Origin: Marivivens sp.
GTDB lineage: Bacteria > Pseudomonadota > Alphaproteobacteria > Rhodobacterales > Rhodobacteraceae
Length of the DNA stretch: 11,307 nucleotides
Assembly (NCBI GenBank): GCA_024642185.1
Contig: JAHEBR010000053.1
Coordinates: forward strand, 1-11,307
Reading direction: 5' to 3'
Under the pieces are notes generated by a model. It had not been told where the DNA came from. It saw only the letters and a list, made by a program, of their open reading frames with translations, and made no database searches. Both the position numbers and the translations under genes were made by a program. Shown here piece after piece: positions 1 through 6,074 of the stretch (the stretch's first letter is position 1; every line of letters starts with the position of its first letter).

Positions 1-485
1 GAGATACGGCGGGGATGCTGCGACAGCATCAGTTCGAGAAGGTCGAAATGGTCTCGATCACCACGCCCGACCAGTCGGAAGCCGAGCATCGCCGGATGAC
101 CGACTGCGCCGAGGCGATTCTTGAAAAGCTGGGCCTGCCCTATCGCACGGTCGTTTTGTGCACGGGCGACATGGGCGCGGGCGCGAAGCGGACGCATGAC
201 CTCGAGGTCTGGCTGCCGGGCCAGAACACCTATCGCGAGATTTCCTCGGTCTCGACCTGCGGCGATTATCAGGCGCGGCGGATGAACGCACGTTTCAAGC
301 CCGCCGCCGGTGGCAAGCCGGAGTTTGTGCATACGCTCAACGGCTCTGGCCTTGCCGTGGGCCGGACGCTGATCGCGGTTCTGGAGAACGGGCAGCAGGC
401 GGATGGCTCGGTCGAGCTGCCGGATGTGTTGCACGCCTATCTTGGCGGCAAGACGCGCATCACTGCCGAGGGCGTGCTGGCGTAG
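1..485 (+). CDS. serS: Seryl-tRNA synthetase, C-terminal part (5' end outside window)
   Basis: This is the 3' end of a class II aminoacyl-tRNA synthetase that charges tRNA-Ser with serine in the cytoplasm. The frame is open from the left edge (first full codon at position 3), so the ATG at 15 is internal and not the start. About 160 residues are visible. They include the motif 2 region (GMLRQHQFEKVE), the SerRS-typical STCGDYQARR segment, and motif 3 (NGSGLAVGRTLIAVLEN), followed by the usual short tail with LGG near the end; the stop is TAG at 483-485. Motif 2 and motif 3 bind ATP and seryl-adenylate in this family. The gene is convergent with the NTF2-fold gene, with a GC hairpin between them. 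Identity is firm from the motifs; only the N-terminal tRNA-binding arm and motif 1 are missing because of the window edge. Confidence 0.96.
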   Translation, partial: DTAGMLRQHQFEKVEMVSITTPDQSEAEHRRMTDCAEAILEKLGLPYRTVVLCTGDMGAGAKRTHDLEVWLPGQNTYREISSVSTCGDYQARRMNARFKPAAGGKPEFVHTLNGSGLAVGRTLIAVLENGQQADGSVELPDVLHAYLGGKTRITAEGVLA

Positions 486-494
486 AGGGGATCA

Positions 495-509
495 GGGGGC
501 GCTGCCCCC
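495..509. terminator. GC-rich hairpin between convergent genes
   Basis: GGGGGC (495-500) and GCCCCC (504-509) form a perfect 6-bp stem with a GCT loop, starting 10 bases after the serS stop. A second small potential hairpin, CCC-TTC-GGG, follows at 513-521. No T-run follows the stem on the + strand, so it is not a textbook intrinsic terminator. Position between two convergent genes suggests it may end or protect both transcripts. The function is inferred; the stem is seen directly. Confidence 0.45.
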
Positions 510-552
510 CGTCCCTTCGGGCCTCCCCCCGGAGTATTTCGGGCCAAAAGAA
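495..552. repeat. Candidate Rhodobacterales-type intergenic repeat element
   Basis: The arrangement here is a G-run/C-run hairpin, a short CTTCGG stretch, a C-run, GGAGTATTTCGGGCC and then AAAAGAAA. From memory, this resembles a short element scattered after genes in Rhodobacter, Paracoccus and relatives (C-run, GGRNTATTT, GGCC or similar, A-rich end). Only one copy is in the window, so repetitiveness cannot be shown here. It fills almost the whole gap between the serS and NTF2-fold stop codons. The A-rich end reads as TTTCTTTT on the minus strand just after the NTF2-fold stop. Confidence 0.4.
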
Positions 553-553
553 A

Positions 554-949
554 TCAGGCGCCTGCGGCCTGCCGGGCATAATCGGCCGCATCGAACCAGC
601 CGCGCGAGGCGATGACCTTGTGGGCGTCGTCGAGATCCCACTCTTCCCAGCCATGGATGACCAATGGATTGCCTGTGCCGGCATCATGGCCGGTGAAGGT
701 CCACAAATAGACAAGGTGATCCCCGGCAGGGCGCACGCCGTCACACGTCAGATCAAGATCGGGAACGTCCCGGTAAAATCCCGCGGCCATCTCGGTGACG
801 CCTGCCTGATCGATCCACGGCGTCCCGCGGTTGATCACGATCTGACTTTTGATCGCGAAAAACGACGCGACGGCCTCGGGCGATTTGCTGTTCCAGGCCG
901 CGGTATAGGCCGCCGCCAATGCGACGGCTTGTTCATGAGAAATCGACAT
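554..949 (-). CDS. Small SnoaL-like / NTF2-fold protein
   Basis: A 131-residue protein whose size and pattern fit the SnoaL-like/NTF2 cone-shaped fold. It has an N-terminal helix (AVALAAAYTAAWNSKSPEAV), then FFA, a loop with NRG and PW, a second helix (VTEMAAGFYRDVPD) and alternating beta strands (LVYLWTFTGHDAG, PLVIHGWEEWDLD), ending in a GWFDAADYARQ tail. An upstream extension to 1009 is possible, but ATG at 949 is preferred because GGAGG lies four bases before it and homology-like sequence begins there. The fold houses small enzymes, isomerases and binding proteins, so no substrate can be given. It follows der by 63 bases on the same strand and is probably the last gene of that cluster. 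No signal peptide is visible, so it is likely cytoplasmic. Confidence 0.82.
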   Translation of the reverse strand: MSISHEQAVALAAAYTAAWNSKSPEAVASFFAIKSQIVINRGTPWIDQAGVTEMAAGFYRDVPDLDLTCDGVRPAGDHLVYLWTFTGHDAGTGNPLVIHGWEEWDLDDAHKVIASRGWFDAADYARQAAGA

Positions 950-1012
950 TCTGCCTCCAAATCCTTGATCCAATACCGCAGGATGGGGGAGAAGCAGGCT
1001 CCAAGGCAAGCC

Positions 1013-2464
1013 TTAGCGGCGCGGTTTTCCGAGGTGTTTGTCGAGCGCGGTGGGGCGCTTTTTCTTGCGGTCCTTGAAGGGATTCTTGTCGCCTTGATCG
1101 CGCAAGGTCAGGCGGATCGGCGTTCCGGGCATGTCAAAGTCGGCCCGCAAGCCGTTGACAAGGTAGCGGGAATAGCTTTCGGGCATGGCATCTGGATGCG
1201 AGGTCATGACAACGAAGGCGGGGGGCCGCGTTTTCACCTGAGTGATATAGCGCATCTTGATCCGGCGGCCTTGTGGCGCGGGTGGCGGGTGCTGTTCGAG
1301 CATGCCGATGAGCCAGCGGTTCAGCGCCGCGGTGCTGACGCGGCGGTTCCAGACGTCATGGGCCTTGAGGATCGCGGCGTGCAGGCGGTCGAGGCCGCGG
1401 CCGGTTTTGGACGAGACCGTGACCATCGGCGCGCCGCGCAGCTGCGGCAGGAGGCGTTCGAATTTCTCGCGCAGGTCTTTGAGTTTTTCCTGCTTCTCGT
1501 CCTCGAGATCCCATTTGTTGACGGCGATCACCACGGCCCGCCCCTCGCGCTCGGCCAGATCGGCGATGCGCAGGTCTTGCTGTTCGAAGGGGATCTCGAC
1601 GTCGAGCAGAACCACCACGACCTCGGCAAACCGGATCGCCCGCAGGCCGTCGGAGACCGAGAGCTTTTCCAGCTTTTCGTGGATCTTGCCCTTGCGGCGC
1701 ATTCCGGCGGTATCGAAGATCCGCATCGGCACGCCGTCCCAGTCGGTCTGGACCGAGATCGCGTCGCGGGTGATGCCGGCCTCGGGGCCGGTCAGCAGGC
1801 GCTCTTCGCCGATGATCTTGTTGATGAGCGTCGATTTGCCGGCGTTGGGGCGGCCGACCACGCAGATCTGCAAGGGCTTTTCGCGGGTTGGGACGCGCGG
1901 GCCGTCTTCATCCTCTTCGCCGATCTCGACATCCGTTTCGGGCGCGTCGGCGGCGGCGCGTTCCTCGAAGAGGTCGGCGAGCGGCAGGAGGACGTGATAA
2001 AGCTCGTCCATCCCTTCCCCATGTTCGGCGGAAAGGCGCAGCGGCTCGCCAAGGCCGAGGCTATAGGCCTCGAGAAGGCCCGCTTCGCCTGCTCTGCCCT
2101 CGGCCTTGTTGGCGGCAAGGATCACATGGGCGTTCTTCTTGCGCAGGATCTCGGCAAAGACCTGATCGGAAGGGGTGATGCCCACCCGGGCGTCGATGAG
2201 GAAGAGGCAGACATCGGCCATCTCGACCGCGCGTTCGGTGAGGCGGCGCATCCGGCCTTGCAGGCTGTCGTCGGTGGCCTCTTCAAGGCCCGCGCTGTCG
2301 ATCACGGTAAAACGCAGGTTGCCGAGCCGTGCTTCGCCTTCGCGCAGATCGCGGGTGACACCGGGCTGGTCATCGACCAGCGCGAGCTTCTTGCCCACGA
2401 GGCGGTTGAACAGCGTCGATTTGCCCACGTTGGGGCGTCCGACAATGGCAAGCGTAAAGGTCAT
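1013..2464 (-). CDS. der: Ribosome assembly GTPase Der (EngA), double G domain
   Basis: A 483-residue GTPase with two tandem G domains and a C-terminal KH-like domain, the layout unique to Der/EngA, which acts in maturation of the 50S ribosomal subunit. G domain 1 shows the P-loop GRPNVGKS (9-16), DSAG (56-59) and NKAE (119-122). G domain 2 shows GRPNAGKS (204-211), DTAG (251-254) and NKWD (316-319). An acidic linker (about 170-190, rich in E and D) joins the domains. The KH-like part covers about 370-480 and the tail is basic. The first G4 motif ends in E rather than the usual D, which I believe is common in alphaproteobacterial Der. The ATG at 2464 sits immediately before the first strand (TFTLAIVGRP), so the start is safe, although its ribosome site is weak. 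It lies 48 bases after bamB. Confidence 0.97.
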   Translation of the reverse strand: MTFTLAIVGRPNVGKSTLFNRLVGKKLALVDDQPGVTRDLREGEARLGNLRFTVIDSAGLEEATDDSLQGRMRRLTERAVEMADVCLFLIDARVGITPSDQVFAEILRKKNAHVILAANKAEGRAGEAGLLEAYSLGLGEPLRLSAEHGEGMDELYHVLLPLADLFEERAAADAPETDVEIGEEDEDGPRVPTREKPLQICVVGRPNAGKSTLINKIIGEERLLTGPEAGITRDAISVQTDWDGVPMRIFDTAGMRRKGKIHEKLEKLSVSDGLRAIRFAEVVVVLLDVEIPFEQQDLRIADLAEREGRAVVIAVNKWDLEDEKQEKLKDLREKFERLLPQLRGAPMVTVSSKTGRGLDRLHAAILKAHDVWNRRVSTAALNRWLIGMLEQHPPPAPQGRRIKMRYITQVKTRPPAFVVMTSHPDAMPESYSRYLVNGLRADFDMPGTPIRLTLRDQGDKNPFKDRKKKRPTALDKHLGKPRR

Positions 2465-2512
2465 CTCAGGGTTTCCGTCAGGTCAGAGACGGCGCGATAC
2501 ACCATTCCGCCG

Positions 2513-3823
2513 TCAACGGAAAGCCAGCAGTTGGCCTTTCGCCGAGACGACATAGAGCACACCGCCCGCCACGACCGGGTTCGAAGCCGCACCGCCGGGC
2601 AATTCGATCGTGCGCAGGAGCGCGCCGGAGACCGGATCGAACTCGCGCAATGTCTCGTCCGAAGAGGCGACGATCAGCCGGCCACCGGCGAGGATCGGGC
2701 CATAGAGGGCGTGGATATCGCGCTGGCGCTTGGGCCGGTCGGAGACAAAACGCGGCAGGTCCACGCGCCAGATCACCTCGCCCGAGGCGGCATCTGCGCG
2801 GATGAGTTCGTTGAGATCGTTCAAAAGGAAGATCGAGCCGCCAGCCGGGACGACGGGGCCGGTGGCGCCATCGTCGAGGGTCCAGAGCCGCTCGCCGGTT
2901 GCCAGATCGAGCGCCACGGTGCGGCCCGAGACGTTGCCGACATAGACGCGATTGCCGTCGATCACCGGATCGGCCGAGATATCCGACACACTCGCCGCCA
3001 CATGGCCAAGACGCTGGCCGGTGATGACGGTCGACCAGCGGGTCAGGCCGCCGCGCGGGAAGGCGGCGACGACCTCACCCGAGGGGAAGGGGAAGATCGC
3101 AAGTTCGTTGCCGATGGCCGGCCCTGCGCCGCCGCCGAAGTTCGAGGTCGGCGCGGTGCCATCCGCCGTCCAGGCGATGCGGCCGGTTTCCACGTCGAGC
3201 GCCCAGGCGCGGCTGTCGCGGGCGACGATATAGACGAGCTTGCCCGCCACGGTCGGCGCGGCGGTGCCGGGGGCGTCAAGGTCCTGGCTCCAGAGCTTGG
3301 TGCCGGTGGCCGCATCAAGGGCCGTCAGGCGGCCATAGCCGGTGCCGACGAAGAGCCGCCCGCCGCTGATGGCGAGGCTGCCGCCCGAGGCGGAGCTGGC
3401 GTTATCTGTGCGGGGTGCAAGGTCGCGGGTCCAGAGGATCGCGCCGGCCGTCGAGACCGCGCTCACACGGGCATAGGCGTCGACGGTGTAGATCACGCCA
3501 CCGGACACAACCGGATCGGCGGTGATCCGCGCGCCCTTGTCGTTGCCTTCACCGATATCGACCGCAAATTGGAGGGCCAGCGCCTCACCAACCGAAGGAT
3601 GCGAGATTCGGTGCGCCGGACCGCCGCCGCGATGGGTCCATTCGGTGTTGAGCGTCGCCGGGCTTAGGCGGATCGGCAGGGCTTGGTTGACTTCGACCTT
3701 CGGGGCGCCGGCAAACCCATCACGGATATCAATACGCTGCCCTTGCAGGATGGCTTCGTTGTCTGAACACGCAACCAAAAGGGACAAGCCCAGCGCCGCT
3801 CCGATGATGCCCCCTGCTCTCAC
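2513..3823 (-). CDS. bamB: Outer-membrane assembly lipoprotein BamB (PQQ-like beta-propeller)
   Basis: A 436-residue lipoprotein expected to be a subunit of the BAM complex, which inserts beta-barrel proteins into the outer membrane. With the GTG start at 3823 the protein opens with a short basic end and a hydrophobic stretch (GGIIGAALGLSLLVAC). The lipobox LVAC places the lipidated cysteine at residue 19, followed by Ser, which does not signal inner-membrane retention. The rest is a propeller with repeated blade motifs ending in W: GAILWTRDL, GTKLWSQDL, GRIAWTADG, GERLWTLDD and GEVIWRVDL. A longer reading to 3904 would overlap the upstream gene by 62 bases and bury the signal peptide, so it is rejected. 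GAAAGGGG lies 6 bases before the GTG. The neighbours yfgM-like and der match the E. coli order, which supports BamB over other PQQ-repeat proteins. Confidence 0.93.
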   Translation of the reverse strand: MRAGGIIGAALGLSLLVACSDNEAILQGQRIDIRDGFAGAPKVEVNQALPIRLSPATLNTEWTHRGGGPAHRISHPSVGEALALQFAVDIGEGNDKGARITADPVVSGGVIYTVDAYARVSAVSTAGAILWTRDLAPRTDNASSASGGSLAISGGRLFVGTGYGRLTALDAATGTKLWSQDLDAPGTAAPTVAGKLVYIVARDSRAWALDVETGRIAWTADGTAPTSNFGGGAGPAIGNELAIFPFPSGEVVAAFPRGGLTRWSTVITGQRLGHVAASVSDISADPVIDGNRVYVGNVSGRTVALDLATGERLWTLDDGATGPVVPAGGSIFLLNDLNELIRADAASGEVIWRVDLPRFVSDRPKRQRDIHALYGPILAGGRLIVASSDETLREFDPVSGALLRTIELPGGAASNPVVAGGVLYVVSAKGQLLAFR

Positions 3824-3829
3824 GCTGCG

Positions 3830-3837
3830 CCCCTTTC
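3830..3837 (-). promoter_or_regulatory. Ribosome binding site that fixes the bamB GTG start
   Basis: GAAAGGGG reads on the minus strand, 6 bases upstream of GTG 3823-3821. It starts just past the TAA of the upstream gene (3845-3843), so the two genes are 19 bases apart. It supports the short, signal-peptide-bearing form of BamB over the longer open frame. Confidence 0.6.
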
Positions 3838-3842
3838 TTGAG

Positions 3843-4511
3843 TTATTGGCCAGCGAGGACGTTGCCCGACACGACCGCCGGAACCTTGCCCCCCAAGGCC
3901 ACAATCAGGCTAGACGCGCGATCACGCAAGCCCCGCGTGACACCGGCATCCTCCAGGATCACCGTAAGACCGGCCAAAGCCGCATCAATCTCGCCAAGCT
4001 CGATGTCTGCCAGTGCCGTCTGTTCCAAGGCAAGCAGGCGAAGCGCGCCACCGGGTGCGGCCAGAGGTGCAAGGGCGATCTTGCGGTCCTCTGGGCTCAT
4101 CACATCGTGACGCAGTAGAATCGCCTTGAAAGCCGCGATATCGCGATAGACCTGGGCTACCGTCATATCCGCAGCCAGGCTGTCAAGCGCGGTGGCCGAA
4201 GCCTCTAGATCACCGGAGAGCTGCAATTCGGACGATGCAATGAAGGCTGCAATCACAGAGGCAGGAAGCGCGGCAAGCGCCTCGCTCCGCTGATCGCTAC
4301 CATCGAATTCAAGCGCGGCGAGGATGCCGTCGCCCGCTGCCTGCGCAGCGGCCGTGTCCTTGGCGCGATTGTATTCGGTCCAAGCGGCACCACCGACCAG
4401 CAAAATCACCAAAAGGACCGCGATCCAGCCATAGCGCTTCATCATCGCGAAAAGTTGGTCGCGGCGGACTTCTTCGCTCACCTCGTCGATAAAGCTTTCC
4501 GGATTGCTCAC
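3843..4511 (-). CDS. YfgM-like membrane-anchored TPR-type protein
   Basis: A 222-residue protein with a cytoplasmic N-terminus (about 1-27, with the helix FIDEVSEEVRRDQLFAMMKRYGW), one membrane segment (about 28-45, WIAVLLVILLVGGAAW) and an Ala/Leu-rich helical periplasmic domain. This is the layout of the YfgM / tetratricopeptide-repeat-like (DUF2133-type) family. In E. coli YfgM associates with the SecYEG translocon and periplasmic chaperones. Here the role is inferred from architecture and from position directly before bamB and der. The start is GTG at 4511-4509, preceded by GGAGGA with a 6-base spacer. It is probably the first gene of the operon, with a promoter candidate 39-68 bases upstream. 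Sequence is divergent, so the exact YfgM name is left out of the symbol field. Confidence 0.85.
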   Translation of the reverse strand: MSNPESFIDEVSEEVRRDQLFAMMKRYGWIAVLLVILLVGGAAWTEYNRAKDTAAAQAAGDGILAALEFDGSDQRSEALAALPASVIAAFIASSELQLSGDLEASATALDSLAADMTVAQVYRDIAAFKAILLRHDVMSPEDRKIALAPLAAPGGALRLLALEQTALADIELGEIDAALAGLTVILEDAGVTRGLRDRASSLIVALGGKVPAVVSGNVLAGQ

Positions 4512-4549
4512 GCTCTGTCCTCCGAGATCCTGTGACTTCGTGTTGCCTC

Positions 4550-4579
4550 GTCATATCGCGAAGCCCGCGCAATTGCCAA
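4550..4579 (-). promoter_or_regulatory. Candidate sigma-70-type promoter for the yfgM-bamB-der cluster
   Basis: On the minus strand TTGGCA (4579-4574, five of six bases of the -35 consensus) is followed after 18 bases by TATGAC (4555-4550, four of six bases of the -10). Predicted transcription would start near 4543, leaving a leader of about 30 bases before the GTG at 4511. The -35 lies inside the left arm of the inverted repeat described separately. This is a pattern match only. Confidence 0.4.
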
Positions 4580-4608
4580 GACCTGCCCGACATTCCCGGT
4601 TCTTGGCA
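4574..4608. repeat. Inverted repeat in the divergent promoter region
   Basis: TGCCAAGA (4574-4581) and TCTTGGCA (4601-4608) are perfect 8-bp inverted arms separated by 19 bp, about midway between the divergent yfgM-like and adaptor genes. Each arm contains TTGGCA pointing outward, so the arms can double as -35 elements of both directions. It may be an operator for a dimeric regulator, or a chance consequence of two similar -35 boxes. Confidence 0.5.
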
Positions 4609-4632
4609 GATTATTCTGATCTGAGATGAAAT
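4603..4632 (+). promoter_or_regulatory. Candidate promoter for the RND efflux operon
   Basis: TTGGCA (4603-4608) is followed by an 18-base spacer and TGAAAT (4627-4632, four of six -10 bases). It mirrors the geometry of the minus-strand candidate. The leader to the adaptor ATG would be about 80 bases. Confidence is low because the -10 is poor. Confidence 0.25.
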
Positions 4633-4667
4633 GGCCCTCGTATTGTCCTAAAAATGGCTTGCCTTTG

Positions 4668-4686
4668 GAGTCAGAGTCACTAACTC
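4668..4686. promoter_or_regulatory. Candidate operator: tandem GAGTCA plus inverted ACTC
   Basis: GAGTCA occurs twice in tandem (4668-4673, 4674-4679). The second copy forms a short palindrome GAGT-CACTA-ACTC (4674-4686). It lies 33-51 bases before the adaptor ATG, downstream of the candidate promoter, a place where a repressor of an efflux operon could bind. The arms are only 4 bp, so chance is a real possibility. Confidence 0.2.
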
Positions 4687-4718
4687 GACAGACAAGATTG
4701 CACCGCAAGAGGAACGGT

Positions 4719-6074
4719 ATGAAATTTGCGCCCGTGTTCACCGCGGTTTTGGTGACTGTGTTTTTGTATTTTCTGGTGGTTGACCGGGACAGGCTCCTCG
4801 AATTTGCGGGCGTTGCCTCAGGCGGCGACAGCGCCGGGGCGTCCGTGTCTGCCTCGGTTCAGGATCCGAACTCTCCGCTCATCAAGGTCGTCGTGACCCG
4901 TTCAGAGGCGCGTATTCTCGACAACGCCGTAATCCTGCGCGGCGAGACCGAAGCCGCCCGTCAGGTGGATGTGCGCGCCGAAACGTCGGGCCTCGTGATT
5001 TCCGAGCCGCTCCGCAAAGGCGCGTCTGTCGCCGAAGGCGATCTTCTGTGCGAACTCGATCCCGGCACGCGTCAGGCGGGCCTTGACGAAGCCAAAGCCC
5101 GCTTGGCGGAGGCGATTTCCCGAATGCCCGAAGCCGAAGCGCGCGGCCCCGAGGCCGAAGCCCGGATCGCCGAAGCAATTTCGCGCGTGGCCGAGGCCGA
5201 AGCACGGCTGATCGAAGCCACCGCCCGCCTCAACGAGGCCGAACTCAATGAAAACGCGGCCAGCAAACTTTCTGAAGGCGGCTTTGCCTCCGATAGCCGG
5301 GTTGCCAATGCCGAAGCCACACTGGAATCCGCGCGGGCGGGCGTAACGTCGGCTCGGGCCGCCGTGAACGGCGCACGGGCTGGTGTGGTCGGCGCCGAAG
5401 CAGGCCTGCAATCGGCAGCCTCCGCTGTTGAAAGCGTCCGTGCTGCCATTGCCGGCGCCGAAGCCGCCGTTGCCGCGGCCGAGCGCGAACTGTCAAAGCT
5501 GCGCATCACCGCGCCTTTCGGCGGCCTGTTGGAAACCGATGCCGCCGAGATCGGTGCGCTCCTTCAGCCGGGCGGTTCTTGCGCGACTGTGATCCAGCTC
5601 GACCCAATCAAGCTCGTCGGCTTCGTTCCGGAAATTGACGTGGCCAAGATCGAAGAAGGCGCCCGCGCCGGAGCCCGGCTTTCCTCGGGTCAGACCATCA
5701 CCGGCACCGTGAGCTTCATTGCCCGCTCTGCCGATCCGATGACCCGCACCTTCCGCGTCGAGGTTGAAGTGCCAAATACCGATCTCGCGATCCGCGATGG
5801 CCAGACCGTCGAGATCATGGTCGCGGCCGAGGGGCGGCCCGCGCATCTTCTGCCGCAATCGGCCCTGACGCTTGATGATGATGGGCGGATCGGTGTCCGC
5901 CTGCTGGCGGATGGCAATGTCGTTGCCTTCGCGCCGGTCGAAATCCTGCGCGATACCATCGATGGCGTTTGGCTATTCGGCCTCGAGGATACGGTCGAGG
6001 TGATCACCGTCGGGCAAGAATATGTGGTCGATGGCGTGACCGTCGACCCGACATTCCGCGAGGCCAACGGATGA
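4719..6074 (+). CDS. RND efflux periplasmic adaptor (membrane fusion protein)
   Basis: A 451-residue adaptor that should link the RND permease to an outer-membrane channel. An N-terminal signal-anchor (about 5-22, VFTAVLVTVFLYFLVV) is followed by a beta/lipoyl half (about 75-115, GETEAARQVDVRAETSGLV), a long alpha hairpin (about 121-262), the second lipoyl half starting LRITAPFGGLLETDAAEIGA (261 onward), then the beta-barrel and membrane-proximal domains (LVGFVPE, GQTVEIMV, LPQSALTLDDDG). The hairpin tip holds Leu184 and Ser191 of the RxxxLxxxxxxS channel-docking pattern, but Ala180 replaces Arg. ATG 4719 is chosen over ATG 4626 because AAGAGGA lies 5 bases upstream and the membrane segment begins right after it. 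The stop overlaps the permease start (ATGA), so the two proteins are translationally coupled. Substrate is unknown. No TolC homologue is in view. Confidence 0.93.
   Translation: MKFAPVFTAVLVTVFLYFLVVDRDRLLEFAGVASGGDSAGASVSASVQDPNSPLIKVVVTRSEARILDNAVILRGETEAARQVDVRAETSGLVISEPLRKGASVAEGDLLCELDPGTRQAGLDEAKARLAEAISRMPEAEARGPEAEARIAEAISRVAEAEARLIEATARLNEAELNENAASKLSEGGFASDSRVANAEATLESARAGVTSARAAVNGARAGVVGAEAGLQSAASAVESVRAAIAGAEAAVAAAERELSKLRITAPFGGLLETDAAEIGALLQPGGSCATVIQLDPIKLVGFVPEIDVAKIEEGARAGARLSSGQTITGTVSFIARSADPMTRTFRVEVEVPNTDLAIRDGQTVEIMVAAEGRPAHLLPQSALTLDDDGRIGVRLLADGNVVAFAPVEILRDTIDGVWLFGLEDTVEVITVGQEYVVDGVTVDPTFREANG
5106..5252 (+). repeat. Tandem 21-bp (heptad) repeats within the adaptor hairpin
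   Basis: Seven consecutive 7-residue units (residues 130-178) have 21-bp DNA units sharing a GCCGAAGC-like core: AEAISRM, PEAEARG, PEAEARI, AEAISRV, AEAEARL, IEATARL, NEAELNE. The 14-residue pair AEAISR..EAEAR recurs at 130-143 and 151-164, a 63-bp offset (5106-5147 and 5169-5210), with silent and conservative differences. The first five units look like relatively recent internal duplications; the later ones are more diverged. Confidence 0.7.

Noticed and set aside
950..1009. N-terminal extension of the NTF2-fold protein
   Set aside because: The extra 20 residues have no family-like content; GGAGG sits directly before ATG 949.
620..3667. A 1015-codon open frame on the + strand, antisense to the NTF2-fold gene, der and most of bamB
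   Set aside because: It runs antisense through clearly real genes with intact motifs. Its translation is Arg/Gly/Asp-rich without domain structure, as expected for a stop-poor antisense frame in GC-rich DNA.
3824..3904. Longer N-terminus for BamB from 3904
   Set aside because: It would overlap the yfgM-like gene and put 27 basic residues before the lipoprotein signal; the GTG at 3823 with GAAAGGGG fits better.
4626..4718. Upstream ATG for the efflux adaptor at 4626
   Set aside because: The extra 31 residues are polar and would precede the signal-anchor; there is no good ribosome site at 4626, while ATG 4719 has AAGAGGA at the right distance.
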